DNA of 64,000 bases from Sparassis latifolia (lineage: Eukaryota; Basidiomycota; Agaricomycetes; Polyporales; Sparassidaceae): assembly GCA_018466975.1 (NCBI GenBank), contig CM031556.1, positions 1,364,001-1,428,000 of the forward strand, read 5' to 3'. Under the pieces are notes generated by a model that made no database searches, was not told where the DNA came from, and saw nothing but the letters and a program-made list of their open reading frames with translations. This document shows, one piece after another, positions 22,301 through 34,255 of this stretch. Position 1 is the stretch's first letter. Each line of letters starts with the position of its first letter. Both the position numbers and the translations under genes were made by a program.

Positions 22301-23857
22301 AATAAACGCCACTTAATCCGCGAACAGATATAAGTTGTGCATATAAGCCGTGGAAAGGACTGACTCACCCATCACTGAGACGATATCAATTAGCAGACCA
22401 GAGACATTGATGTAGTTGGGGTAATCGCGACGGAGCCTAGGTTATAGATTGAGGACAACGATCATTCGTCCTATAGGCTGTCTACTCACCAGGCCGCCCA
22501 CAGGATGACAATAATGATAGCCACGAGAGTAGCAAGACTGGCTATAATTAAGACGACATGGAGAATCTCGCGTTGGAGAGTCGTAAGTCTCGCGGGTTCG
22601 ATGGACGACAGTTTGGCAATACGACCGCTGCGCGAGTATCGCTCAGAAACAAGAAGGCAACTTCAGAAGTGAAACACACAAAACCGTGTTATCGCCGGTC
22701 TGAATAACGAGGCCAAGGCCAGAACCGCTGACACAATGAGTGCCTTGCAAGGCGATGTTCTTGGTCTTTAGAAGAGAGGAATCAGACTCGTCATATGTCA
22801 TGCATCATTCGTAATCGCTTACCTCCAGGAAGTTCTCGTCCGTCTTGTCCACACGTCCTGTGATGGGTTCACTCTAGGCAAAACCACAATGAGCAACGTC
22901 AACGGCAAAGGGGAATCGAACAACCTCGCCAGTGAGGATGCTTCTGTCGAAGCGTAGATCTCCGCTGACTTCGATGAGCCTCAGATCGGCGGGTACCTTC
23001 TCACCCATAGAGAGGTAAACAAGATCACCTGTAACAAGATCGGCGGCGGCAAGCGTGATTTGGGTACTATCACGCAGAACGAGGACATCGGACGGCAGCA
23101 TGCCCTTGATGGACGACATGACTTTAGATGTAGAAAAGTCCTGCCAGGCATTGAAAAATGCTTGAACAAACAACACAATCAAAAGCACGACGGCCAGTGC
23201 CAGATTCGATGCCTGAGGATTAGGATTGCCCAGGGGCTTCCTGTGTAATGCACGATCAGAAATTAGCAGGACGTCAGACTCGAAGGAAAATATCAAAATC
23301 ACCATGCGATAAAGCAGACGATACTAGCCGCGAGAAGGAGACTACCAAATCCGCCGAAAAACCATTCGATCAACTTGCGAATCGTATTCCTCTTTGGCGG
23401 GGAGATGACGTTCTTCCCATTCGTTTGGAGGCGGCGCTGAGCCTGCACACTCTCCAGCCCTGTCTTGGGAGAGACGCTTAAGCGTTGCAACGCTTCATCG
23501 CTTGAGATCTTATGCCAATCGAGAGATACGATCTCTGCATGAAGCTAATTAGTACCTATATTTCTGGGAAAGGGGAAACGTACCTCTCACGGCGACCCTA
23601 CGTGTAGCACCTGCCTTGCCGTCGTCGCTGCTCCTCCTCGTTTCAACATGTATACTGAGCGTGCGGAACTCAGCAGGCAACCGAGCACCCGCTTCCACGG
23701 CAGATCGAGAGAGCGTGCGGCGAAACTGACTGGTGATAATGAAGTCGTCGTTGCCACTCCCATGTCGAACGTCTTCGATCGTGACCGTACGAGGGTAGAA
23801 GTCCTTCTGCGCTTCAAGGTCGACATGCGGGTGAGGAGACTCGGACATGGCGCTCAA
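19313..23857 (-). CDS. P-type ATPase, type IIC (Na+/K+- or H+/K+-ATPase-like)
   Basis: A membrane cation pump of the group related to animal Na+/K+-ATPase alpha that occurs sporadically in fungi. Start [17 protein letters not shown] at 23857 (MSES at 23848 is an alternative). N-terminal segments include [30 protein letters not shown] and [14 protein letters not shown], then the actuator loop with [12 protein letters not shown] and RSILTGE. The phosphorylation motif is split by an intron: VNVLCS then [11 protein letters not shown] (about 22000-22090). The nucleotide-binding loop has [15 protein letters not shown], and the hinge is [17 protein letters not shown] followed by [17 protein letters not shown]. 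The last exon gives [15 protein letters not shown] and stop at 19313-19315, matching the family's C-terminal pattern. About fifteen introns. All key motifs are present, so it is probably functional. The ion transported cannot be read with certainty. Confidence 0.88.
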
Positions 23858-24052
23858 GGGTGGGAGAATGCTGGTTCGTCTTTTTTATATTCCCTGAGCA
23901 AAATCAACAGATCCACAACAGTGCCATCAGCGTATGTTTGGCCATTGGGCGAGACACCGCCTGAGGTACTTCAGCCATAGGAGATGAGCAAGCCGATGGA
24001 ATGATTCCGCAATCTGAGATTTAATCTCCGCATACAAATGTCCGGGTTTGAT

Positions 24053-24808
24053 CAGGACCCCCGACAATTGGGGAGGATCCCTGAGCCGATTTCGGACAAA
24101 ATTTGGACTTTTGAGAGCGCCATCCCTGATTTTTCACGGACAAATCAGGGGGTCAACCCGTGGACGGCCTGAGGTTTTTCACGGACAGACGTACCGGAAA
24201 TCATTGATGCCTGATCCCCCTCCGGACAAAGTTCGACCCCGGCCGAACCTATCTATGTATGAGGCCGGCACCGGGGCGGAAGGGGGCTCTCGGACAGGCT
24301 CAGACTTACTACTGTCTTCAAAGGCTCTCTAGGTGCTGTCTGGTCGCACAGACACGCCGCTTCGAAGTTTGTAGTTGATATCTCAGCGGCCTCACATAAG
24401 TGTCTTCCTGAAGATGGAAACTTACTAAGAACAGTAGAAGGTACTTACCTTACGATGTCACTATCGTAGTAGCCTTGAATTCCATCTCAAGTAATAGATA
24501 GAATGTGTTACACAAGGGGGCATGCTCATTCCTTCATTCTTGCAGCTCGGAAAGCAGTTCTGAAAATTGGAGCCTCCCGAGGCCTGATTCGTGAATACGG
24601 ACAAAAATTGGAGCCTCCTGAGGCCTGATCTGGGAGCCCGGACATTTCTGTGCTGAACCGATGCCTGGTCCAAAACCCGGACAAATTTGACCTCCGAGGG
24701 CCGGAGGCCTGGTTTTTTGCGGACATTTCAGGCCAGAAATCGGCTTCTGGTAACGGACATTTTGGGCTTCTCAGGATCAGGCATTTCCGCCAATTGTCGG
24801 GGGTCCTG
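24053..24808. mobile_element. 756-bp non-autonomous TIR element (MITE-like)
   Basis: The ends are a perfect 19-bp inverted repeat, CAGGACCCCCGACAATTGG at 24053-24071 and its complement at 24790-24808. TTTGAT flanks both sides (24047-24052 and 24809-24814) as a 6-bp target duplication. No coding capacity is visible. Inside, the hexamer CGGACA occurs about ten times in the same orientation, in two clusters (24090-24295 and 24597-24757), often as CGGACAAA, between repeated AGGCCTGAT-like words. The autonomous partner is not in the window. Confidence 0.8.
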
Positions 24809-24814
24809 TTTGAT

Positions 24815-25398
24815 CTCGGAGCTCCATAACAGGCCTAACGGGCCAGGGCTACCTGTCACTCTGTAAGTGGTTACAGGTTCTGGTGCAGAGGCTTCAGCAA
24901 ATGTCATGCAAGCAGCGGGATATCGATGTCTGCAGTTTATCTCCATTGGGCTACCCATACTCGAGCGCCAAGTTCATTAGTCCGTGGGGTCGGTGTCAGG
25001 CGATGTCTCTTCTTCAATCGATAGAATATAGACGTATTGTCGAGCCAACACTAACTTGAATACCGATCTTCTAGCGGATGTGTACTGGGCTCGGTAAAGG
25101 GATTGCCATTTTTAGGGTCGGTGCTTGTACATTCTATTACAACGACTCTTTTGTGAAGAAAACCATGGGACTGGCGGAAGGATATGATCGAGATCAGACA
25201 CGTTGGCAGATGGTGTTGAAAGCCATGTTTGCGATCTCCGAGAAACTGGGATACAACGAATCCTATCGGAGAACATGCGCTGGGAGTTAGACACCAGTAG
25301 GACGGCCGAGCGTTCTGAACTGACCTGGAAATCATTATTATACATACATCTTACTCGGATGGAATTGTTACCTTATCGTGAAGTGGGGCAGGATGAAT
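24815..25398. other. Gap between the small TIR element and the next gene
   Basis: About 580 bp. A short plus-strand frame at 25078-25290 has no recognisable feature and no gene-like context. I see no repeat or RNA gene. Confidence 0.4.
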
Positions 25399-28300
25399 CT
25401 AACAGCTGACACAAAAAATACCCAGGAAACTCACGAGGATAAGGCGAGGTACGGAGTCTATTCTACACGCGATCAAGCATGATCCTGTTCGACTCTGTTT
25501 ATCTGAATTGCGGACCATGGTCTGATTTCATGCAGTGGTCAGTCATCACATGAGACTCGGATAATGCTCTGATAATCACTCACCTCTGTTCTGCAGACGC
25601 CAGAAGGCAGAATATCAGTAATCTAGATAAATGTTTAAATTACACGCAGCGGCAATCGGGCGCATTGATATACTTACGTGGAATAACAAAACCTCCGCAA
25701 ACGGCAAAGTTCTGTCTCGCAGGACACTCGTATACGTGCTGTCATCAGAGCTACTCGCATTCGCGAGTTGTTGCAACTCTGCGCAAAGGTTCATGGTCCA
25801 CGGAGAAGACAGGATATACTGCACTGCTAACAAATCATCATGGGAGTACCACTGAACAATAAGGACCACGCACATGTTGCGCTAATTGCGGAATAAATCA
25901 AGGAGGACAGAGCTTGACAAACCATCGGACACACAAGTAATGCCAGAGGCTCCTCGTCGCCTAAAAATTGGTGAGATAAGACGAGCAAGAGAACGTCGCG
26001 CAGATAGTCCCAAGCTTCGGAGCAAGCCAACACGTCTTGATTCCGTGAGGGGGCTGTAGTCACCACATATGCAGCAAACGAGGCTGTGCAGGTCCGTGAA
26101 CTTCTGGAGGCTCGAGGTAGCGATGCACTTACATGCCACGAGCAGGTTTGTGGGGGGACTTTCCATGGCCATTTGCCAGACGACATCAGTGTCCCAGAGT
26201 CTATCAACGCCATCCTGGGACAAAAGAGGTTCCACAACCGTCAAGCTAGTGAGGAGACTGTCTCGTAGCATCACTGAGCAGTCGGCACCGGGAGATTGAG
26301 AAACCAGCCAATTAACTAGGGCATTTATGAATGGTAATGTGATCTCTCGACGGAAGGCTGTCTTGACGTTGCCATGCCACAGGATCGTGATAAAGTGTAG
26401 CAACTGTCCGAAAGAAGCTATCTCGTTGCTTCTGAGACTTGACCGCTTATCTTCATCAAGAGCCAGACTACAGCCATGATTTATGAAGCGATGTTTATCG
26501 TAGAAGCTTGCTCACCACTCCAAACCTGAGATCTCTGACGAGAAGACTGTTAGTCCTATGGGTAATACTCGTTACACGTACACTCACTCTCCTCCATCCT
26601 GAGAGTCAAACTGAGCTTGGTGTCATCCAAGATACTGCTCATCACTGAAAACAGATTATCTCGGGATGCAAACGTTAAGCACTCGATTATCCAGTCTTTG
26701 ACTGCAATCCCAATCAAGACACTGGTATGGAGGAATCTCAACAAACATACCCGCGAGATCCTCTTCGCCGTCACGCAGCAGCACAAATAGTCTGCACATC
26801 GCGGCATACAGTGACGATACGTCCAAGTCTCCAAGCTGAGATGAACGCAACAGCTGCGCAGCTGCCCAACAACTCTTTCTAAGAGCATCAAGCGAAGACA
26901 ACGTGAGGTGGCCGGGTGGAACCGTCAACAGCACAGAGACGGCGTGGTGGAGTATCCGCTAGGATAAATGTGAGAAATACTCATGGCATATCGACGAGGG
27001 AAATAATGTACGTTCACGAAAACGATTGCAGCCTTTGGATTTGTAGCGATCACAGAAGCCACCTCTTCGTGCCAAGGTTCAACATATTCTGCGCATTTGT
27101 CCGTGTCTTTATCGGAATTATCCAGATGATGGAGCCAATTGATAATCTCAACGAAGACCATCAATATGGAAATAGTGGCCGAGTCAAAAGAGAGGCGCAC
27201 CACGTAGTCAATGACCTCTGAGTTGAATATACGAGGATCATCGCACAGAAACCAACACCATGGGACAACGTGTCCCCACTTGAGCAAGATAGTCTGTGCA
27301 ACATTAAGAGCAGCACATGGAGAGACAAGATCGTGAACTGAAGCACAGAAATTGTCGGGATACATGATAGTAGTCATATAGTGCAATAGAGCGGCTTGAG
27401 TATGAGGTCGGAAAGGGGTGCGATCTTCATCAAGTTGTACTGAATCCATGGCCTACATAATGAGTGCATAGCTTCAAACTCTGCAGCATGCAGGTCGCTT
27501 ACTGCAAACAGAGACAACGTCATGGCATTTCGCACTTTCTCTGTCTCTGCATGTTCTGTCGATTGTAGATCTGCATATGACTGCCCAGATGCACGGTCTG
27601 ACATGGATGAACGATTCATGTAGAGTTGAAGAACGTCCAAAACATCGTTTCTGCGAGTCCTACATCAGCTGTGATGGTTAATTATCATCCCGACTGACTC
27701 TGCCGTGCTCACTCTTGGTCACTCGTCGTACCAGCATCTTCCAGCTGGGGCCCCACCACATAAACTGCGAATGTTAGCTGTAAGGCAAGCCGTTTAGCAG
27801 CAGGTGAGGCATGCTCCGCATTGATCACGTTCGGTACATCAGCCCATTCGTCTGGGGCACGTTATGTTCTATCTTCCTCTACGGAACGACAGTGCGTCTC
27901 ACCTGGGAGTTGCACAGCGGCATAGAGCGAATCGGTCTCCCTCTGCTGCTTCAGCGTCGAGAATGACCACTCCAGTGTCTCGACATCAGTGCAATGTCTA
28001 CCGATCAGCGAAATGACAGCGTCACCCAACTTCGACAAGACAACATCTACCCAGCAGACGACAGTGGAGGGTGCACTGGTGTGACTGGTGTCACGAGCAG
28101 CAATTCTGTGAAACAGTTTCCGGTAATCGAATAGTAGGGACATGAAGGAAAATTGGACTATAGACAGCCATGTCAGAGTCAGTTCTCCGGTGACTACAAA
28201 ACTCACGAAGTTGGCCCATCGCAATATAAACATCGTGTTCCCCGTCATCACTGAAAACCGGCGTAGAAGACTCTAGTATCCCTTCCAAGAAACATAGCAT

Positions 28301-28593
28301 AGTGCTGGAAACGCGTGAAATGACTACGTGCAATGTGGCGTCCTATATTGACAGACTAGTCAGTACAGTTCCGGAAAATCTCGAAAAGAACTCACATGCT
28401 CCGCAGCAGCGAGGTCAATCGCACGCAAGTTGTTGACAGCAAGCTGAAGCTCTCGAGGAGAAAATCGCGTTTCTTCAGCAGTTCCCTGGCTTGAGCCTAC
28501 ATGCTGAGTTGAAGAGACGTGTGCAAAATCAGTCGCCTGCCACTCAAACACTGAGGGTTGAGACTCTGATTCAGTATCGCTATCGCTAACCAT
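25399..28593 (-). CDS. Large uncharacterised protein, many introns
   Basis: I do not recognise this protein. The start MVSDSDTESESQPSVFEW at 28593 gives an acidic Ser-rich N-terminus, followed by mostly helical, Leu-rich exons: LQLAVNNLRAIDLAAAEH, MGQLREF, SFMSLLFDYRKLFHRIA, WVDVVLSKLGDAVISLIG, LCRPWIQYNLMKI, DLVSPCAALNVAQTILLKWG, VVRLSFDSATISILMVFVEI, LDALRKSCWAAAQLLRSS and LREITLPFINALVNWLVSQS-like segments. This resembles an alpha-solenoid (HEAT/ARM-like) scaffold, which is inference from composition only. Two or three last exons (25399-25610) are tentative. It follows RPC37 on the same strand after 218 bp. Confidence 0.6.
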
Positions 28594-28811
28594 GACTGAC
28601 AGAGCTGAGGATGGTTAAGAGCGATGAGCTCGACGTCGTGCAGGGCAATATTAATGATCGCGAGCGCTCAGCTGTCACCGAAAGCAGAAGTGTGCGCACT
28701 CGAAGGAGTTCGGCGACAGGCTGACAGCGCCCCAAACATATGTGCTACATTTGCAATCAATCGGGAGGGACATACACGAACCAACAGACTAACCTACGAG
28801 CATGGTATAAG

Positions 28812-29782
28812 CTACAAACCACGTATATCTTTTAGCACATTCGTGATATCCGTTTTGCACTCCAAGCGCTCGACATTCCGAGAAAACACAGCCTCGAAGG
28901 CATTATTGGACTCAGCTGCCTGTAAGATCGGACGGAGGTCAGCGGAACGTCCAAAGCGCGAAGCTACAAACACCCACTTCACCGTCGCAATATTCATAAT
29001 CATCCCACTTCTCATCCTCCTCCGCATGCATAATCGTGAGCATCTCTCTCCGAACAGTTGTCAGGCCGCCCTGGAAGTGCATGCCCTTGTCGTCGCTGGT
29101 CTTGCGCACTGATACCTGGACTTCCTTCGCGTCCACGGCGGGTTTCTTCTCCTTCTTCGGTGCAGGAGCCGGCGCAGGTTCGTCAGGGTCCGGGGGTGGA
29201 CCGTCGTCAGAATCATCATCGGACCCCTCTCCTCCTCGACCGCGCTTGTTTTTCCGCGTCAGAATATCCATGTAAGTCAGCGTCGGTCGAAGCTGGTGCG
29301 TCTCGCTGATTGGATGCAAGTGCAACTGGCCTGCGCAAGCCAGTCAGCTTCCGGAAACACGCATAACACATCAACGCACCATCCCGCACGATACCCAGGA
29401 CATATGCGCCCACCTGCGGCACCTGTTCGCTACGCATGCGCACCTCGCTCAAGCGCGGCTCTTCCTCCTCCCTCTGCTTCACCTTTGCGAGCTCCTGGTT
29501 CTTCTCCTTGTCATCTTCCACGCGCGCCTTTCCAAGCTCTTTTGAGCGTTCGGTATTCCAGACCTCTGAACGCGTATCTACAGGCACATGCACTTCCAGT
29601 CGGCGGACGCCAGGCTTAAGCCGCGCACGGATATGTTTCCCGCTTGCTGCTGCTGACGGCGGGACCTGGAGCGGTCGCGTGAGCAGCGGGAATTGGTGTA
29701 TGTGGACATTCGGCGCGAGGGTATTCGAGAAGTGGATGGGCAGCACGTTAACGAGCTGGTCGTCCTCTGCGTCCATGGTCAC
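28812..29782 (-). CDS. RPC37: RNA polymerase III subunit RPC37/RPC5 (Sin-like)
   Basis: Subunit of the Pol III TFIIF-like Rpc37/Rpc53 dimer, acting in termination and reinitiation on tRNA and 5S genes in the nucleus. The N-terminus shows the family signature: NVLPIHFSNTLAPNVHIHQF, PLLTRPLQVPP, IRARLKPGVRRLEVHVPVDT. It is followed by a charged linker, then VGAYVLGIVRDGALHLHPI, where an intron near 29330 is removed, and LRPTLTYMDILTRK. An acidic Pro-rich linker and EDEKWDDYEYCDG precede a last exon with NAFEAVFSRNVERLECK and stop at 28812-28814. The reading in which that last intron is retained gives an early stop, so splicing is assumed. Length of about 280 residues suits a fungal Rpc37. Confidence 0.85.
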
Positions 29783-29973
29783 AGGCTAAGCGTGGGAAAT
29801 CCGGCGGAATGCGCATCTAATGATTTTATTTTCACCTTGCTCTATCAGCATCGAGCCGTTTTCTGCGGATCCGAGGCAACTACTGTACTAAGTACTAGGT
29901 ACAACATACAAATTGCCATATGATACAGTGCGCAAGAGAGACCTAGCGGAATTATGAGTCGAGTCAAACATAG

Positions 29974-32266
29974 TTAGCAATTATAGTCTGGCAGTTTCGA
30001 ATCACTACCAGGCTCTCGCGGCGCCGGCCTCGAGTCGTCGGTGTCCGTAAACTCCGGCTGCAAAACAACCGTTCGTGGTTCAAGGAAGGGTGAACTTATC
30101 CTGAATGGCCCGTCTCCAGGAGAAGGACGATCTCCCAGGTCAGAAGAAACCGGCATGGTCGGTGGAGAACTCCAAACGTACGACTTGTCGATATCTGAAG
30201 GCGACAGCCCGCAGAGTGTCGATGGTGATATTGACAGGTCATGGGACGACTGTGTCCCGAACAACGGATCCAGACGTAGAGGGTCAACGAATGTCGGCAG
30301 GTCAAACGTTTCCGATGATCTGTCGAAGCTGGTACGGATGCTCGCCGGAGTAGATACCGAGAGCACATCTCTCCGGCGCGGTCGAAACTGGGTAACACCA
30401 ACAGGGGAACGCGCATGATTCCTGCGTGATGCAGATGAAGCTTCGAGATAAGGGGAGGTCCATGCGGAGGGTTCTGTATCGCGGCGTCGTACTCGTGTCG
30501 GCGAATGACTCGTGAGAAGCTGTGCATTGTGAGGGCGGAAATGAGGACCCCTGGCAATGGCATAAGCGGCGATATGTATTCTGCCAAAGATGCAACGTAC
30601 AATCCACTGTTATCCATACATCCACACCTGCCACCGCATCTGCAGTCACTCCAACTGTCAGCATAATAGCAATACCAAGGAATGCTGCGGCGAGTAACGT
30701 CGTGTATAGGAGCTGAACGTAGGGGAGAATTAGCATGACGATGAAGCTGCACGATGGAAAGCTTGCCTCGTTTCTCAGCATCTGCAAAAGGAGCTCTCCA
30801 CGAGGAAGATTCTTGAGGAAACGGTCAATGGCAGCCAGGGTTGGTCGAGCTTGAGCGGGATGCGACTGCTCGGGGCGACGCAGGTCGTCCCTCCTCGGCT
30901 GCGCCGACATAGCGTTGGGACCCGCGTTCTGGCAACGGCGAGGCTGAGGGATCGGATATTCACCAGGGAGAGATGACTTTCGATGGAAGGCGCTTGGCGG
31001 CGGAATTTCGTGGCGATGAAACAATCGACGCGAGACGGCCGAAACACCACGGACAAGAGTTTTCCATACTGACCGAGTTTGTTCGGCTTCTGCTGGAGAT
31101 AATCCGAGCTGCGCATCGGGAACGTAGTCCCACCAGCCTCGAGCCGAGTTGGTGGACCTATTGGTATGATGTGCATCTCGTCCTAGATCCTCTGTAGCAT
31201 CCGCAGAAATTCGGATTGACAACCGCTGATCAACTGTTGTTCGGGTGGACTTCCAGACGGCAAAGAGGACTACAGGAGTGATAGGTCAGTATATCAGAGT
31301 CGTCGGAAAGCTGTGGATGCATACTCACAACACCCACAAAGGAACAGTGCCTCGGCAAATTGGAGGAGCATTATGTATCGTAACAGTGACGAGTCGAACC
31401 ACCCCCCAGCGCAAGTTCCTACTGTAGCAAATTCAGAATCGTCGCTGTGAAACCGCAGTCTATAGAGAATGGCATACATGCGTCAGATCGAGAACTGTGA
31501 ATATGTGGGATTTCGATGCCAAGAAGCACAAGCATCGCGCCACGAATGCAGACCAAGACCACGACAACAAGAGGAGAATTGCCGAGGCAACGGTATGCTT
31601 TAATCCCCATGATGCCTGTGAACTGCCGAGAGGTAACGATAAGGGATTTCATTTCACCAATTGTAGTACGCACCATGAGAGCGTGAGCTACCTGTATGCA
31701 TATGGCGGTCAGGATACCAATACTAACAGTACGGCATGAGCGCTTGAACATTCACATATCCCTGGTCAACCATTAGCTCACAGAGTACAGTCCACCGTCT
31801 GGACAAATTCAGCGATGATCGCAGCCGTGACCCCCACTACTCCAGGAAGCTGACTGCCAAGGAGCAAATAGAACAGTATGTTGTTCTTGGCTCTGCTCCT
31901 CCGGATGAAAGAGATCGCGGTGAAAGTGTTCCAGACAAAGAACGACAGCAGTGCACCAGAGCCAACCAAGTAAGCCTTGGCTACCTCAAGTTTTGTAGAG
32001 GAGCCGCCGAGAGCTATAGCGGCAGAGTGCGGCGGAGCGGGAGTTGGACACGACGACGCGAAAGGCTGCGGAGAATCAATGATCTGACGACTACTGTGAA
32101 ATGCTGAGATCAAGGGAAGGACGATGTCCGAGGTCGCAGAAGGAAAGGGAATAACATTAGGCAGACTATGGGCTGAGGTCACCGAGAGCGAGGGTGAGGG
32201 GGTAGAGAAAAAAGCGGGGGACGACAAGAGCGGGCTCGGAGTGGCCGTGGCAAAGCCGATGATCAT
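29974..32266 (-). CDS. Multi-pass membrane protein, function unknown
   Basis: Start MIIGFATATPSPLLSS at 32266, followed by a Ser/Pro-rich region of about 85 residues. Hydrophobic segments then include YLVGSGALLSFFVWNTF, LLGSQLPGVVGVTAAIIAEF, VSIGILTAICIQVAHALMV, LVVVVLVCIRGAMLVLLGI, SFIVMLILPYVQLLYTTLLA and AFLGIAIMLTVGVTADAV. A long hydrophilic stretch (about 30800-31240) with SVWKTLVRGVSAVSRR lies between membrane groups. The cytosolic C-terminal tail is Ser/Pro/Asp-rich and ends GSDSKLPDYNC. The arrangement suggests five to seven membrane spans. I know no family name. The adjacent AK6 gene starts 480 bp away on the other strand. Confidence 0.65.
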
Positions 32267-32746
32267 TCCCGAGGGCGTCGTCAGTGGCGAAAACGGAGAG
32301 GCGAAGGTGTCGGTGCGCTGGTATTATTCCTCAGACATTTGAGGTGTGCAGGAAGAGGAGGGAGGAGAGGGACGCCTGTTGGGGTTAATTAGCGACGGGC
32401 ATGAGCAGGGATGCGGGACTCGGAGAGCAGGCTGAGGGCGTTCGGCAGGTTGACTGACAGAATGCAATTGGGATGTGACGGCAGGTCCTGAATACTGCCT
32501 GATATGTCCCCCGAGCACGCGTCTCTCTGTGCACTTGACCAAACATAGTCTGATGATATCGCCATAAACACTCGCGCAGATGCCATGCGCCCGCGTGAAT
32601 GGAAGACGACGCTCCAGCCGGAGTTCATGTCGTCCACACCACCCGCGCGATACACGACTCAGCTCGGGTCCTTCCGAGCTCGCGCCTTTTCCATTGTTTT
32701 CCATCTGCAGAATTTGTGCGCTTAATCCTCCGTCCGAAGCCACTCC

Positions 32747-33411
32747 ATGTCAGACGAAAGGAGTGCTCCTGTCATTATCATCACAGGCACCCCCGGCACT
32801 GGGAAATCGACACATGCACAACTCTTAGTCGACGAGTCACCCATCCCGCTGCAACATATCAACGTGGGTGATTGGGTCAAAGAAAAGGGACTCTACGAGG
32901 CCTACGACGAGGAATGGCAGAGCTATACTGTGGACGAGGACAGAGTGCGCAACCTTTCTTGAGCATCGCTTTCCAAGTCTCATAGGCTTTACTCCACCAG
33001 CTCCTCGACGAGCTAGAACCTCTTGCATCGACAGGCGGAATTATTCTCGACTGGCATACAAGCGAGGTCTTTCCAGAGCGGTGGGCAGACCTAGTAGTCG
33101 TACTTCGATGTAATCACACCCTGCTTTGGGACCGTCTCGAGAAAAGGCGAGCAACATCGTCCAGGTCTCGTCCCCATCTCTCGGCTGACCCCCGCTACCA
33201 CCGTAGAGGATACTCTCTGAAAAAGATCCAAGAGAACAACGAGGCCGAGATCATGGAGGTTGTCCTTGATGAAGCACGTTCGTCTTACCCTGCAGAAATC
33301 GTAGTCGAGCTCCGAAGTGAAAGTACAGAGGATCTTGAGTCCAACGTCGCCCGCATCGTGCAGTGGATCGAGGCATGGAGAAGAGATCATGGACAATCAA
33401 CTGAAACATAG
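32747..33411 (+). CDS. FAP7: Adenylate kinase isoenzyme 6 (FAP7/CINAP)
   Basis: A small nuclear NMP kinase needed for 18S rRNA maturation with Rps14. Start MSDERSAPVIIITGTP at 32747. The P-loop GTPGTGKST is at residues 14-22, followed by INVGDWVKEKGLYEAYDEE. The first exon ends at VDEDR; a GT-AG intron of about 55 bp leads to LLDELEPLASTGGIILDWH. The FPERWADLVVVLRC segment and the lid (LWDRLEKR) follow the AK6 pattern, and NNEAEIMEVVLDEARSSYP plus VARIVQWIEAW complete the family's C-terminus. Stop TAG 33409-33411. About 200 residues, normal for fungi. Confidence 0.92.
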
Positions 33412-33496
33412 CTGAGCACAACATTACAACCGGTTGCTCTATTACTGTATCCTGTACTGTACTCCTCGAGCCTCAAATGATTATTAGCTGAATGGT

Positions 33497-34255
33497 TCAC
33501 GCAGGCCCGAAGACCCAAACGCGACTGCGGTCCTCCTGGGGAAGACCACCGGCGTATTCGCCCTCGTTTCGAAGACGCTTAGCTGTCTTCTTCTTGCCTT
33601 CCAAAATGCGGACCTTCTCGAAGTAGATATAGCTATGATTTCTTAAGGTGAGCGACCTTCAGCAGCATACGGGCGGCCAATACTTACGCAGCGTAGTACG
33701 TGCTGTTGCCTGCTCCCCCGTGTGGGCCAGATGCCTTCACTGTACACAAACAATAGCGTGAACAACGAGAGTATGTGCGAGCTTAGTTAGAACCGCTTAC
33801 TGAATCGACCATAAGAGTTGCTGTTGACGTTGCCGATATCTCTCAACCATTGAGTAACCTGCAACAGTATTGCCTGAGCGGTGACAGGGAGAGAATACTG
33901 GTTCAGACTGACCTTCCATCCGGGGGTTTTCTGCAGAAGGCGAATCTTCCTCCTGATCTCATTGCAATCGTCGCTACAGATGATGTGAGCTACTGGACGA
34001 CAACGGGTTACGACTGCTCAGTGTCACTCACTATATTGCCAAATCACCCTGAAAAAGACAGGCGATGAGCAAGCATGGTCTTCGAAAAAGCTATTACACG
34101 TTCATACATCTTGTCGACGCCTCAACTGCATCTGGCCCCGACAAACGCGCCTTCTTGGAATCGGTCACATTCTCCTTGTAGGGTAGAGTCGACTGGCCGG
34201 CGACTGGCGCGTCCTCTGAAATGTCGATGACATCGGATTTACGCTTGGGTGCCAT
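33497..34255 (-). CDS. DUF7726 domain protein
   Basis: Start MAPKRKSDVIDISEDAPV at 34255. A basic-acidic N-terminal part of about 50 residues is followed by the domain: CSDDCNEIRRKIR-like reading in the middle exon (about 33880-34000), then GWKVTQWLRDIGNVNSNSYG, RFMKASGPHGGAGNSTYYAA and YIYFEKVRILEGKKKTAKR. The C-terminus reads SRVWVFGPA, with stop at 33497-33499. The domain is common in Agaricomycetes and other fungi and its role is unknown; a helical, homeodomain-like DNA-binding fold has been suggested by its composition only. Three or four introns are present. Confidence 0.78.

Noticed and set aside
29296..29789. Plus-strand frames opposite RPC37
   Set aside because: Low-complexity Ser/Pro complements of the charged RPC37 linker.
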